DNA of 38,277 nucleotides from Cryomorphaceae bacterium (lineage in GTDB: Bacteria > Bacteroidota > Bacteroidia > Flavobacteriales > Schleiferiaceae): assembly GCA_020832345.1 (NCBI GenBank), contig JAFIEY010000013.1, positions 1 to 38,277 on the forward strand, given 5' to 3'. Below are positions 25,317 through 33,400 of the stretch, piece after piece. Within the stretch, counting starts at the first letter, position 1. The number at the start of each line of letters is the position of its first letter. A program made the translations under genes and the position numbers. The notes below the pieces were generated by a model. The model was not told the DNA's origin and made no database searches. It was given only the letters and a program-made list of their open reading frames with translations.

Positions 25317-26186
25317 ATGGAAGAGGAAGCAATGCTTTGGTACGAAATATTGGGGATAGTTCTTTCCATTTTTATAGTAGTGATGTTTGCAAGTGTATTA
25401 TTTCTGCACTTCTTTGCAGGAATTTTAAATCGCTCATTCGGGTTTGTCGAAATCCTCTATATTAAGTTGACCGGACGCCCATTAATGAAACATTTTGTCC
25501 TCTTTAAAAAAAAACTTGAACAAGGCGAGGAGACGATACTTTATAACACTTTCAGGATGTATCGCAAACTTCCACCTGACGAACAAGAAGTTTTTCAACA
25601 CCGGGTTGCGAGGTTTATGTCGAAAAAGGAGTTTGACGGTAGAAGTGGAATTGATTTAGATAGAAGAAAAAAAATTATCATCAGTGGAATTGCGGTGAAA
25701 CTCACCTTTGGGTTTAGAAGGTATTCCATGCCAATTGTTCAAAAAATCATTGTATTCCCGGAACCTTTTAAAAACAGCAGAACAGGTAACTTCCACAAGG
25801 GGGAATTCAGTGTAGCCCAAAAGCATATTGCATTTTCATGGAAAGACCTCATTCAAGGTATTGAAGATCCGAATGACAACTTGCATTTGGGTTTACACGA
25901 GTTTGCCCATGCTTTATTACTTGAACTATTGCACGGACATTGGGCGGATAGCTACTTTAAGCACCGATTTCAGGAGGTTGATCGCTTGATGAAAAAGCCG
26001 GAAAACTTTCGCCGTATTTCGTCTCATCCTTACTTTCGGGAATACGCTCAAACCAATAAAATGGAGTTCTTCGCTGTCGCTGTAGAACACTTCTTCGAAA
26101 CCCCGCTAACCTTTCGCCGTCAACTTCCCGACCTTTACGATATTTTCATGAGAATGTTTAACCTCGACCCGGTAACCTTCAATTGA
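25317..26186 (+). CDS. MtfA-like (M90) zinc peptidase with N-terminal membrane anchor
   Basis: Zinc-dependent peptidase of 289 residues related to MtfA (Mlc titration factor A). Zinc motif HEFAHA gives ligands H194 and H198 with catalytic E195. A further acidic segment, MEFFAVAVEHFFETP near residue 250, fits the third ligand region. Unlike E. coli MtfA, which is cytosolic, it has a hydrophobic helix at about residues 8-32, suggesting membrane attachment. It lies 3 bp after trmB, so it is cotranscribed; a functional link to tRNA methylation is not apparent. The stop TGA is followed at once by a hairpin repeat. The natural substrate is unknown. Confidence 0.85.
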   Translation: MEEEAMLWYEILGIVLSIFIVVMFASVLFLHFFAGILNRSFGFVEILYIKLTGRPLMKHFVLFKKKLEQGEETILYNTFRMYRKLPPDEQEVFQHRVARFMSKKEFDGRSGIDLDRRKKIIISGIAVKLTFGFRRYSMPIVQKIIVFPEPFKNSRTGNFHKGEFSVAQKHIAFSWKDLIQGIEDPNDNLHLGLHEFAHALLLELLHGHWADSYFKHRFQEVDRLMKKPENFRRISSHPYFREYAQTNKMEFFAVAVEHFFETPLTFRRQLPDLYDIFMRMFNLDPVTFN

Positions 26187-26243
26187 TGAGTCCACTCTAA
26201 AAAGGAAGATTTTGGCAGAAAGGGACTTTTTAGAGCAGACTCA
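26187..26243 (-). repeat. Stop-associated hairpin repeat, short form, copy 3 (best preserved)
   Basis: 57-bp element: 18-nt arms 26187-26204 and 26226-26243 flank a 21-nt loop. On the minus strand the arms TGAGTCTGCTCTAAAAAG and CTTTTTAGAGTGGACTCA pair at all 18 positions, with two as G-U wobbles. On the plus strand those two positions become C-A mismatches. The element begins at the base after the MtfA-like stop codon, between convergent genes. Confidence 0.9.
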
Positions 26244-26440
26244 ATGATTAAATCGAGTTTATCCATAACGGCCAAGTGGCTAGGCTAGAAAGTTCGAGAG
26301 CAATGCTTGCGGCCTCGACCTATAGGTATATTGAAAAAAACAATGAGTTTACAATTAGTAAATGACCTTTTTTTCAACCGAGCCTTAAAACCTTCGATAA
26401 GGGCAGGCATTACGCAGCTATTGCACTTTTAAGACAAGCA

Positions 26441-28138
26441 CTAAATGCCTTCTTTTTTTAGCTTCTTATACTTAAACTTAGATCCCGCAGTATTGCCCAA
26501 ACGCTTCCGCTTGTTTTCTTCGTAATCGGAATATCCACCCTCAAAATAATATACACTGGCGTCGCCTTCAAAAGCGAGGATGTGGGTACAAACGCGGTCT
26601 AGAAACCAACGGTCGTGACTAATGATTACCGCACAACCGGCGAAATTGTCGAGTGCTTCCTCCAACGCACGAAGGGTGTTAATATCAAGGTCGTTGGTTG
26701 GTTCATCGAGAAGGAGTACGTTGCCGCCTTCTTTTAAGGCCATGGCCAGATGAAGTCTGTTGCGCTCTCCACCGGAAAGCACACCTACCTTTTTACTTTG
26801 GTCTTGCCCGGAAAAGTTAAATCGACTGAGATATGCCCGCGCATTCACCCTTCTTCCGCCCAGTTCAAACTCCTCGTCTCCATCAGCAATGATTTGGAAG
26901 ATGTTTTTTTCCGGTGTCAATTTTTCATGGCTTTGGTCAACATAGGCAATCTTCACCGTTTCACCAATGGTAAACGATCCGTTATCCGGTTTTTCGCTGC
27001 CCATAATCATTCGGAAAATGGTCGTTTTTCCAGCACCATTAGGTCCAACAATACCAACAATACCCGCTGGAGGTAGGTTGAAATTGAGGTTCTCGTACAA
27101 TAGTTTATCCCCAAATGCTTTACTTACGTTTTTGGCTTCAATCACATTTGTTCCCAAACGCGGCCCGGCAGGGATAAATATTTCGAGTTTTTGCTCCTGT
27201 TCTTTTCCTTCCTGACTGAGCAATTTTTCGTAGTTACTCAACCTGGCTTTGGATTTTGCTTGACGCCCCTTGGGGTTCATTCGCACCCATTCCAATTCTC
27301 GCTCCAGTGTTTTCCGCTTCTTGCTGGCCTGTTTTTCTTCCTGAGCCAATCGTTTGGATTTTTGCTCCAACCAACTGGAATAGTTTCCTTTAAAAGGAAT
27401 GCCTTCGCCACGGTCGAGCTCGAGAATCCAGCCGGCCACATTGTCGAGGAAATACCTGTCGTGCGTTACCGCAATTACAGTTCCTTTATATTGCTGTAAA
27501 TGTTGCTCTAACCAATGTACTGATTCCGCATCGAGGTGGTTGGTCGGCTCATCGAGTAAGAGTACATCCGGGGTGGAAATCAATAATCGACAAAGGGCTA
27601 CCCGACGGCGTTCACCGCCCGATAAGGTTTTTACAGGAATATCGCTGTCCGGACAATTTAGGGCGCTCATGGCACGTTCGAGCTCAGTGTCGAGTTCCCA
27701 TGCGTTTACTGCGTCAATTTTGTCTTGAAGAACCGCCTGACGCGCCATGAGTTTATCCATTTTATCGGCATTTTCATAAACCTCAGGCAAGGCAAAGTCT
27801 TCGTTTATTTTATTGTATTCATCAAGTAGGGCAACTGTTTCTGCAGCGCCTTCACGAACTATTTCAATCACGGTTTTATTCTCGTCCAATTCGGGCTCCT
27901 GGGCCAAATATCCCACTGTATATCCGGGGGAGAAAACCACATCACCCTGGTAATTTTTATCTATTCCGGCGATAATTTTTAACAAGGTAGATTTGCCAGA
28001 GCCGTTTAAACCAAGAATACCAATTTTGGCTCCGTAGAAAAAACTCAGATAAATGTTGTTGAGAACGGGTTTGTTTGCACCACTGAAGGTCTTGGTCAGA
28101 CCACTCATGGAGAATATTACTTTTTTATCGTCAGACAT
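26441..28138 (-). CDS. ettA: Energy-dependent translational throttle protein EttA (ABC-F)
   Basis: Ribosome-binding ABC-F ATPase of 565 residues without transmembrane segments. Two nucleotide-binding domains are complete: Walker A GLNGSGKST (43-51) and GPNGAGKTT, signatures LSGGERRRVAL and LSGGERNRLHL, Walker B LLLDEPTNHLD and LLLDEPTNDLD. The charged inter-domain linker (ERELEWVRMNPKGRQAKSKARL) is the EttA P-site tRNA-interaction motif, and an arm insertion lies in domain 1. EttA adjusts early elongation to cellular energy state. It lies only 20 bp after metK on the same strand, so it is probably in the same transcript and under the same leader control. It ends before a 197-bp spacer containing a hairpin repeat. 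Confidence 0.95.
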   Translation of the reverse strand: MSDDKKVIFSMSGLTKTFSGANKPVLNNIYLSFFYGAKIGILGLNGSGKSTLLKIIAGIDKNYQGDVVFSPGYTVGYLAQEPELDENKTVIEIVREGAAETVALLDEYNKINEDFALPEVYENADKMDKLMARQAVLQDKIDAVNAWELDTELERAMSALNCPDSDIPVKTLSGGERRRVALCRLLISTPDVLLLDEPTNHLDAESVHWLEQHLQQYKGTVIAVTHDRYFLDNVAGWILELDRGEGIPFKGNYSSWLEQKSKRLAQEEKQASKKRKTLERELEWVRMNPKGRQAKSKARLSNYEKLLSQEGKEQEQKLEIFIPAGPRLGTNVIEAKNVSKAFGDKLLYENLNFNLPPAGIVGIVGPNGAGKTTIFRMIMGSEKPDNGSFTIGETVKIAYVDQSHEKLTPEKNIFQIIADGDEEFELGGRRVNARAYLSRFNFSGQDQSKKVGVLSGGERNRLHLAMALKEGGNVLLLDEPTNDLDINTLRALEEALDNFAGCAVIISHDRWFLDRVCTHILAFEGDASVYYFEGGYSDYEENKRKRLGNTAGSKFKYKKLKKEGI

Positions 28139-28158
28139 GGGGGAGGTTTTTTTTAAAT

Positions 28159-29418
28159 TTACAACAATTCGGCTTTGATGGCGTCCACATAATCGAGCTT
28201 TTCCCAGGTGAAAAGTTCAATTTCTCGCTCAATGATTTCTTCTTTTCCGTTGTTTAGTCGTTTGAATGTTTTGGTTACTTTTTCGCTTTGACGACCCATG
28301 TGGCCATAGGCAGCAGATTCACTGTACATTGGGTTGCGCAGGTTCAGTCGGGTTTCAATGGCGTAAGGCGTAAGCGGGAAAAGTTTCCTTACAACTGTAG
28401 CAATTTTTTCGTCACTTAAATTGTTTACTGCGGTTCCGTATGAATTTACGAAAATATTCATGGGCTCTGCAATTCCAATGGCGTAAGAAACCTGAACGAG
28501 AATTTCTCTACAAACACCCGCAGCCACAAGATTTTTGGCGATATGGCGTGCTGCATAGGCCGCAGAACGATCCACTTTGCTCGGGTCTTTGCCGGAAAAT
28601 GCACCACCTCCATGAGCGCCTTTTCCGCCGTAGGTGTCAACAATAATTTTTCTTCCCGTAAGTCCGGCATCGCCGTGAGGCCCGCCAATAACAAACTTAC
28701 CGGTGGGATTGATGTGATAAATAATGGAGTCATCAAAAAGTGATTGAACCGCTTCGTTCAACTGGGCCTTTACCCTGGGGATTAAAATCTGCACGACATC
28801 ACGACTGATTCGTGCTTGCATTTCTGCTTCTTCTCCGAAGTCATCGTGTTGGGTAGAAATAACAATGGTGTTAATTCTAATGGGCTTGTTATCATCGCTG
28901 TATTCGATGGTAACCTGTGCCTTGGCATCCGGACGGAGATAAGGAATTTCGTCGTTTTCTCTTCTCAATGCGGCCAATTCCATCAATAATCGGTGGGAAA
29001 TATCCAGGGCAAGAGGCATGTAGTTCGCGGTTTCTGAAGTTGCGTATCCAAACATCATTCCTTGGTCGCCGGCACCTTGCTCCTCGGGATTTCCTCGATC
29101 CACCCCTTGGTTGATGTCGGATGACTGCTCGTGAATGGCCGAAAATACCCCGCAAGAATTTCCGTCAAACATGTATTCACTTTTGGTATAACCGATTTTG
29201 TTAATGGTGTCGCGGGCAATTTGTTGCACATCGATATAGGTGTTTGATTTCACTTCCCCGGCTAAAACAACTTGACCGGTAGTAACCAAGGTTTCAACTG
29301 CAACCTTACTGGAAGGATCAAAAGCAAGAAAATTATCGAGAATGGCGTCGGAAATTTGATCGGCGACTTTATCGGGATGTCCTTCTGATACGGACTCGGA
29401 GGTAAAAAGATAGGGCAT
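28159..29418 (-). CDS. metK: S-adenosylmethionine synthase
   Basis: MetK makes SAM from methionine and ATP; 419 residues, the length usual for Bacteroidota. Motifs include the N-terminal [18 protein letters not shown] (10-27), the hexapeptide-type [12 protein letters not shown], and the P-loop-like [30 protein letters not shown] 29418 gives the canonical [14 protein letters not shown] opening. The gene has an unusually long leader, about 150 nt from the predicted -7 box to the ATG, containing a SAM-II-like aptamer, which implies feedback control by its own product. ettA follows after 20 bp. UbiE and TrmB in this window use the product. Confidence 0.97.
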   Translation of the reverse strand: MPYLFTSESVSEGHPDKVADQISDAILDNFLAFDPSSKVAVETLVTTGQVVLAGEVKSNTYIDVQQIARDTINKIGYTKSEYMFDGNSCGVFSAIHEQSSDINQGVDRGNPEEQGAGDQGMMFGYATSETANYMPLALDISHRLLMELAALRRENDEIPYLRPDAKAQVTIEYSDDNKPIRINTIVISTQHDDFGEEAEMQARISRDVVQILIPRVKAQLNEAVQSLFDDSIIYHINPTGKFVIGGPHGDAGLTGRKIIVDTYGGKGAHGGGAFSGKDPSKVDRSAAYAARHIAKNLVAAGVCREILVQVSYAIGIAEPMNIFVNSYGTAVNNLSDEKIATVVRKLFPLTPYAIETRLNLRNPMYSESAAYGHMGRQSEKVTKTFKRLNNGKEEIIEREIELFTWEKLDYVDAIKAELL

Positions 29419-29445
29419 TTACTCGTGTGTTATTTTTGTTAATAA

Positions 29446-29526
29446 TCATCTTTCAAACTGTGAAAAATAATGATTTTGACCAATCAATCTGAAAATGAAT
29501 GCCTTGCAGGGTAGCTGCTTTAGCAT
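29446..29526 (-). other. Possible 26-codon leader ORF in the metK 5' UTR
   Basis: An ATG within the 3' part of the aptamer opens a 26-codon frame ending in TGA (begins MLKQLPCKAF, ends HYFSQFER), 27 nt before the metK ATG. It contains no run of Met or Cys that would suggest attenuation. It may be chance; recorded because its start lies inside the structured element. Confidence 0.15.
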
Positions 29527-29563
29527 TTTTTATGGTGGTTGCAATCAGTCAAATCTTTCCACG
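29511..29563 (-). ncRNA. SAM-II/SAM-V-like riboswitch in the metK leader
   Basis: Read leftward from 29562, the RNA has GUGG (29562-29559), then GAUUUGACUGAUUGCAA (29555-29539), then CCAC (29538-29535) closing a 4-bp P1, then AUAAAAAAUGCUAAAGCAGC. The known SAM-II aptamer has the same order of conserved pieces: a P1 arm, GAUUUAAC..UAUUGCAA, the P1 partner, AUAAA, and GCUAAA. The P2 pseudoknot could form by loop CUG with CAG (29517-29515), replacing the CC/GG of the metX example. Position upstream of the SAM synthase gene fits SAM sensing. P1 is shorter than usual, and the element lies about 93 nt from the ATG, farther than typical SAM-II. Choice between SAM-II and SAM-V is open. Confidence 0.75.
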
Positions 29564-29570
29564 GGGGCGG

Positions 29571-29578
29571 CAAATGTA
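29571..29578 (-). promoter_or_regulatory. Candidate metK -7 box
   Basis: Leftward TACATTTG matches TAnnTTTG exactly. It would start the transcript just before the SAM-II-like element, giving a leader of about 145-150 nt. No -33 TTG at the standard spacing was found. Confidence 0.5.
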
Positions 29579-29670
29579 CATAACAGCGCAAAATATTTTG
29601 AGGGTAACTTTCATCACCTAAATGACCACTTAATTTTTGTAATATTGCAAAGTAAACTAAAGACAAAAAA

Positions 29671-30066
29671 ATGATGATTATACGAAAGCTTGTTTTTGCG
29701 ATGACCATTTCTTTTATGGCGGTTTCCTGCACGGGTCAATCTTCTCAATCCATGGAAAACAAAAACGTTGACGAGGTCGTGGAGTTGGAAAAGGAAAAAG
29801 ATGTTTTACTCATTGATGTGCGAACTCCAGGTGAAGTTGCCTCCGGATATCTCAAAGGAACAGATTATTTTTTTGATATAAGTAATCGTGATTTTGAAAA
29901 GAATATTGAAGGTCTCGACAAGAATAAAACCTATGTGGTTATTTGCCATAGTGGCGCCAGAAGCAGTAAAGCGGCAAATTATATGTTGAAAAATGGCTTT
30001 ACCCGAGTCATAAATATGTCGGGAGGAATGCGGGTTGTAAAGAATAACGCGTATATCACCAAATAG
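29671..30066 (+). CDS. Rhodanese-domain lipoprotein
   Basis: Single-domain rhodanese of 131 residues with a lipoprotein signal (MMIIRKLVFAMTISFMAVSC, lipidated Cys20), so it acts outside the cytoplasm. The domain starts near DVLLIDVRTPGEVASGYLKG (44-63). The active-site loop is VICHSGARSSKAA with catalytic Cys92 and the CxxGxR(S/T) pattern intact, so sulfurtransferase activity is plausible. It ends with GFTRVINMSGGM, the usual C-terminal helix-strand. The YeiH-family gene follows after 4 bp. Sulfur or thiosulfate chemistry is suggested by the pairing; the substrate is unknown. Confidence 0.9.
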   Translation: MMIIRKLVFAMTISFMAVSCTGQSSQSMENKNVDEVVELEKEKDVLLIDVRTPGEVASGYLKGTDYFFDISNRDFEKNIEGLDKNKTYVVICHSGARSSKAANYMLKNGFTRVINMSGGMRVVKNNAYITK

Positions 30067-30070
30067 CCCA

Positions 30071-31048
30071 ATGCTTCACTGGTTGCGCGAGCACGCCCCG
30101 GGTTTGGGGCTTATTTTATTTGTTGGTTTAGGATCTCATTTAGGCGCCGACTATTTGCCGGGGGTAAATGGTATTATGCTCGGGTTATTGCTCGGTATCG
30201 CTTTGGGTAATATCATCTCACTCCCCAAAAATTTTGAAAAAGGCGTTGGATTTTCGAGTTCTAAGGTACTTGAATTCTCCATCGTGATGATGGCTTTTTC
30301 CATCAATTTTGGTCATTTTGCCAAGTTGGGATATGGAAATCTTTTGTTGGTTGTTCTGGTTATGTTGGGGGTTTTATTACTCACTGTTTTTTTGGCCAGA
30401 AAATTAAACTGTCCCGATTCAACCGGATTTTTGGTTGGATTTGGAACCGCTATTTGCGGCTCCTCAGCAATTGCTGCTGTAGCGCCCAGTATAACTAAAA
30501 ATAATGCAGACATCGGAATTGCCTTTGCCGTAGTAAATCTCATGGGAAGTCTGGGGATGATTGCCATGCCTTTTGTTTTGTCTCTGTTTCAATTAACCGA
30601 AATTGAAAATGGTGTAGTGGTGGGCGCCTCCCTTCACTCCGTAGGTAATGTGGCCGGTGCTGGTTATGGAATGGATAAATTGGTTGGCGATACGGCAATT
30701 TCCATTAAAATGGCCAGAGTTGCACTCCTTTCGCCCGCTGTTATCTTTTTTACTTTTTTGGTCAATCGAAAAAATGCCGGTAACTGGAAAGATCACTTTA
30801 AACTGCCTTTGTATTTATGGGCGTTTATCGCCGTGACTTTGATGACTACATTTTTGCCCATTCCGGAAAATTTTATCCAAACCATGAGCAGTGTGGCCAA
30901 GCTCCTTTTGACTTTTGCCATGGTCGCAATAGGATTTAAGGTGAGTTTTAAAAACTTGTATCAATCCGGACGAAAAGCCATGACTTTTGGGTTGGTGATT
31001 TTCGGGGTTCAGATTATTTTGATTGCCATTTTCATGGTTGTACTATAA
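30071..31048 (+). CDS. YeiH/PSE-family membrane protein (putative sulfate exporter family)
   Basis: Polytopic inner-membrane protein of 325 residues with about ten hydrophobic helices. It belongs to the conserved hypothetical 698/YeiH family, often annotated as putative sulfate exporter. Family marks are GIALGNIISLP near 42-52, STGFLVGFGTAICGSSAIAAVAPSI near 117-141 with the conserved ICGSSAIAA, and VGASLHSVGNVAGAGYGM near 184-201. It is only 4 bp downstream of an extracytoplasmic rhodanese, so the two are almost certainly cotranscribed, which fits handling of an inorganic sulfur anion. The transported species is unproven. A degraded hairpin repeat follows 9 bp after the stop. Confidence 0.88.
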   Translation: MLHWLREHAPGLGLILFVGLGSHLGADYLPGVNGIMLGLLLGIALGNIISLPKNFEKGVGFSSSKVLEFSIVMMAFSINFGHFAKLGYGNLLLVVLVMLGVLLLTVFLARKLNCPDSTGFLVGFGTAICGSSAIAAVAPSITKNNADIGIAFAVVNLMGSLGMIAMPFVLSLFQLTEIENGVVVGASLHSVGNVAGAGYGMDKLVGDTAISIKMARVALLSPAVIFFTFLVNRKNAGNWKDHFKLPLYLWAFIAVTLMTTFLPIPENFIQTMSSVAKLLLTFAMVAIGFKVSFKNLYQSGRKAMTFGLVIFGVQIILIAIFMVVL

Positions 31049-31057
31049 AATAATAAA

Positions 31058-31110
31058 TCGACTCCAAAAAGGAAAATTTTGGCAGAAAGGGACTTTTAGG
31101 GGCAGACTCA
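31058..31110 (-). repeat. Stop-associated hairpin repeat, short form, copy 4 (eroded)
   Basis: 53-bp relative of the family with one well-kept arm (minus strand TGAGTCTGCCCCTAAAAG) and the shared loop words CCCTTTCTGCC and AAAATTTTCC. The other arm is truncated, so the hairpin is largely lost. It lies 9 bp after the YeiH-family stop and 4 bp from the stop of the convergent metalloprotease gene. Confidence 0.75.
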
Positions 31111-31114
31111 ATAA

Positions 31115-33298
31115 TCACTTTTTAACTAAGAGCTTTTTCGTTTGCAATATTGATCCTTTTTCATCGCGGATATATATGAAATATACGCCGTTGGACAAAC
31201 GATCTACGTCCAGATTTGCTTCATTTTGACCAGTGGAAATTTGCGCCTTTTGAATGATCTGGCCAGCGATATCGACAAAGGTAATGTTTTGAGAATCGGG
31301 GTGTAAGTTTTTAATACTGACCTTTGATTGGGCGGGATTAGGGAAAATTACCAAAGGAAAATTATCGGATATTTTTGTGGAAAAAACTTCGTTATCCCAA
31401 AGGTCAAACCGCTCGCTTATTTGATAAAAAATACCGTCGTCGGCTTTAAATAACAAACGGCCCTGAGCGGTGGTGGGTGTATTGCTTGGAAGATAAACGA
31501 ATGCAAATCCAATATTTGCGTAAGTTCCCAAAAATTGGTCAAAGTTTGCCCCGTTGTCGAAACTGAGCCAGATGTTAATTCGTTCACAGGATATGGGTGC
31601 TTCGTCTGTGTTGCCAGGATCCCAGGTAATTAAATTTAGGGCACGGTTATAAAGTCCCTCTCCACTATTGAGGGCCAATATTTCAAAGGGTTCGTCACCT
31701 ACGGTATTAAAAAAAACATTCGACCAGGATACGGCGCTACCTTGGGGATTATTGTCCCGAACTGTGACGCGAAAATTGAGGCGTCGCGGAGCAAAAATCA
31801 ATCTTTCACCAAGAATATTTACGCCGGACAGTACAGTACTAATTCGCGGAAAATATTGAACCCCCTCTGTTGAAGGTGAAAAACTGCGATATACCGGGCC
31901 TCTGTCTATGGTCGTCGATTGGTTGGCTGGCCCCAAATCATATTGTTCCCAAGTATAAGTCAACGGATCGCCTTCAGGATCAGTTGCGGAAGCGGAGAGG
32001 TAAAAGGGCGTTAAAATAGGTGCGTATTGACTGGCAAGTGATGTCGTAATGGTCGCGGCCTGGTTGCCGGTAGAAACCTTGGCTGCACAGTTGTTTCCGG
32101 CGGCATTAAAGGCAAAATTCGTGATTTCCCGAATGGAGTGATGGTGGAAGTAATCGTCGGAATTGCTCTGAAGGTTTGGGGGGCATATCCCGGCATATCC
32201 CATAATTGTTGACGCACTAAACGGTTCGTAGGCAGATTGTCCCGACCTGTTGCAACTGTTGTTTTGGGTATGGCGTGCTCCAAATTGATGCCCTATTTCG
32301 TGGGCGACATAATCAATATCGAATGGGTCGTTTATTGGACTCTGAATACCGGTAACGCCTCTCGCTTTCTGGGTAGTACACACCGAGCCAAGTGAAGCTA
32401 ACCCGCCAGCGCCAGTGGAAAATACATGTCCAATATCGTAATTCGAAAACCCTATGCTTCCATTGATGACTCCGGGATTGGCATTAATCATTTGGGTCGC
32501 ACTGCTATTGTTGTAGGGGTCGGTTGACGGATTGGTGAAAATTATAGATGCATTATTTGGAATCAATTCCAGTGTAATGGCAGCGTCCGTTTCATAAACA
32601 GAATTTACCCGGTTAATTGTCGTGACAATTGCGGCAAGGGCACTGTTAACCGTCCCACCGTGAAAAATCGTGTATTCCCCGGTAGCAGCTACGGCAATTC
32701 TGTATTTGTTGAATTCATTTTCAACGAAAACATTGGAATTTTCCGCTGCCCCATTTGTCATTTCCGACAAATAATTTTCCATGGAATCCGCATCGATCAA
32801 ACAAGCGTGGTTAGCATTTCGCAACAAGTTCTCTCGTTTGTAAAAAGTGCGTAAATTATGGTTGTCTAAATTTACAGGGTCAATATACAATTTCTCAGAG
32901 GGTGTATTGATGACGGCACGAAAACCAAACGCCGGACTGTAGTCGAAGTAAATTACGGCTTGGGTTTTTTTGTCATAACCTTTTCCTGCAAAAATTTCCG
33001 GAAACTGATTTTGCAACTCCGGATGCATGCAGTGATTGGTTAGGGGAGTGAAGGAGTAAACCCCATTTTCTGGTGTATGTATATTAATGCTATAACCCTG
33101 TTCTTCTCGTGCGAATTTTTTTAGGTTGGGGATGTTTTCCGGTTTTTCGGGTAGGACAAGGAAATAGTTGCTATTGTTCGGAATGTACAAGGAATCCCCC
33201 ACACTATAGTTTTCCATTTTCTCTACATAAAAGTCTATGGATTGCCCTGATAGGAAAAAAGCCAAGAGCGCGAAAACAATGATAAACTTTAGCCGCAT
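31115..33298 (-). CDS. Secreted reprolysin-type zinc metalloprotease with T9SS sorting domain
   Basis: Protein of 727 residues. A signal peptide (1-18, ending FLSGQS) precedes a propeptide-like region to about 190. The metzincin catalytic domain (about 195-400) carries HEIGHQFGARH (333-343), with zinc ligands H333, H337 and H343 and catalytic E334. The Met-turn is IMGYAG (M366). One or two Ig/cadherin-like domains follow (e.g. LSASATDPEGDPLTYTWEQY). The last 75 residues are a type A type IX sorting domain, opening VIFPNPAQSKVSI and ending LSNGVYFIYIRDEKGSILQTK with basic terminal residues. It is therefore exported by Sec and then by the Por system, of which PorT is encoded here. Cys90 or Cys166 in the prodomain could act as an inhibitory switch. 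Confidence 0.93.
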   Translation of the reverse strand: MRLKFIIVFALLAFFLSGQSIDFYVEKMENYSVGDSLYIPNNSNYFLVLPEKPENIPNLKKFAREEQGYSINIHTPENGVYSFTPLTNHCMHPELQNQFPEIFAGKGYDKKTQAVIYFDYSPAFGFRAVINTPSEKLYIDPVNLDNHNLRTFYKRENLLRNANHACLIDADSMENYLSEMTNGAAENSNVFVENEFNKYRIAVAATGEYTIFHGGTVNSALAAIVTTINRVNSVYETDAAITLELIPNNASIIFTNPSTDPYNNSSATQMINANPGVINGSIGFSNYDIGHVFSTGAGGLASLGSVCTTQKARGVTGIQSPINDPFDIDYVAHEIGHQFGARHTQNNSCNRSGQSAYEPFSASTIMGYAGICPPNLQSNSDDYFHHHSIREITNFAFNAAGNNCAAKVSTGNQAATITTSLASQYAPILTPFYLSASATDPEGDPLTYTWEQYDLGPANQSTTIDRGPVYRSFSPSTEGVQYFPRISTVLSGVNILGERLIFAPRRLNFRVTVRDNNPQGSAVSWSNVFFNTVGDEPFEILALNSGEGLYNRALNLITWDPGNTDEAPISCERINIWLSFDNGANFDQFLGTYANIGFAFVYLPSNTPTTAQGRLLFKADDGIFYQISERFDLWDNEVFSTKISDNFPLVIFPNPAQSKVSIKNLHPDSQNITFVDIAGQIIQKAQISTGQNEANLDVDRLSNGVYFIYIRDEKGSILQTKKLLVKK

Positions 33299-33342
33299 GA
33301 ATAGGTTTTTTTATGTGGGGATGCACACTTATTTTTACCCCT

Positions 33343-33371
33343 CAAAAATACGAGCCGGACGAGGATTACAA
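33343..33371 (-). promoter_or_regulatory. Full -33/-7 promoter for the metalloprotease
   Basis: Leftward TTG (33371-33369), an 18-nt spacer and TATTTTTG (33350-33343) match the TTG-N17-23-TAnnTTTG consensus. The 5' UTR would be about 40 nt. It lies in the 102-bp gap shared with accC, which lacks an equally good box. Confidence 0.65.
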
Positions 33372-33400
33372 TCTTCGTTAAAACTATAAAAATCAGAAAT

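Noticed and set aside
26250-26432. tRNA-like wording (GGCCAAGTGGCTAGG, AAGTTCGAGAG) and a 29-codon ORF at 26343-26432
   Set aside because: No cloverleaf can be drawn, with no acceptor stem or T-arm pair. The small ORF has no recognisable feature or promoter box. The 197-bp spacer otherwise shows only the 10-bp palindrome ACCTATAGGT near 26317.
29520-29732. 70-codon leftward open frame over the metK leader
   Set aside because: It covers the promoter and the start of the rhodanese gene on the opposite strand, and its translation has no domain. The region is better explained as promoter and structured leader.
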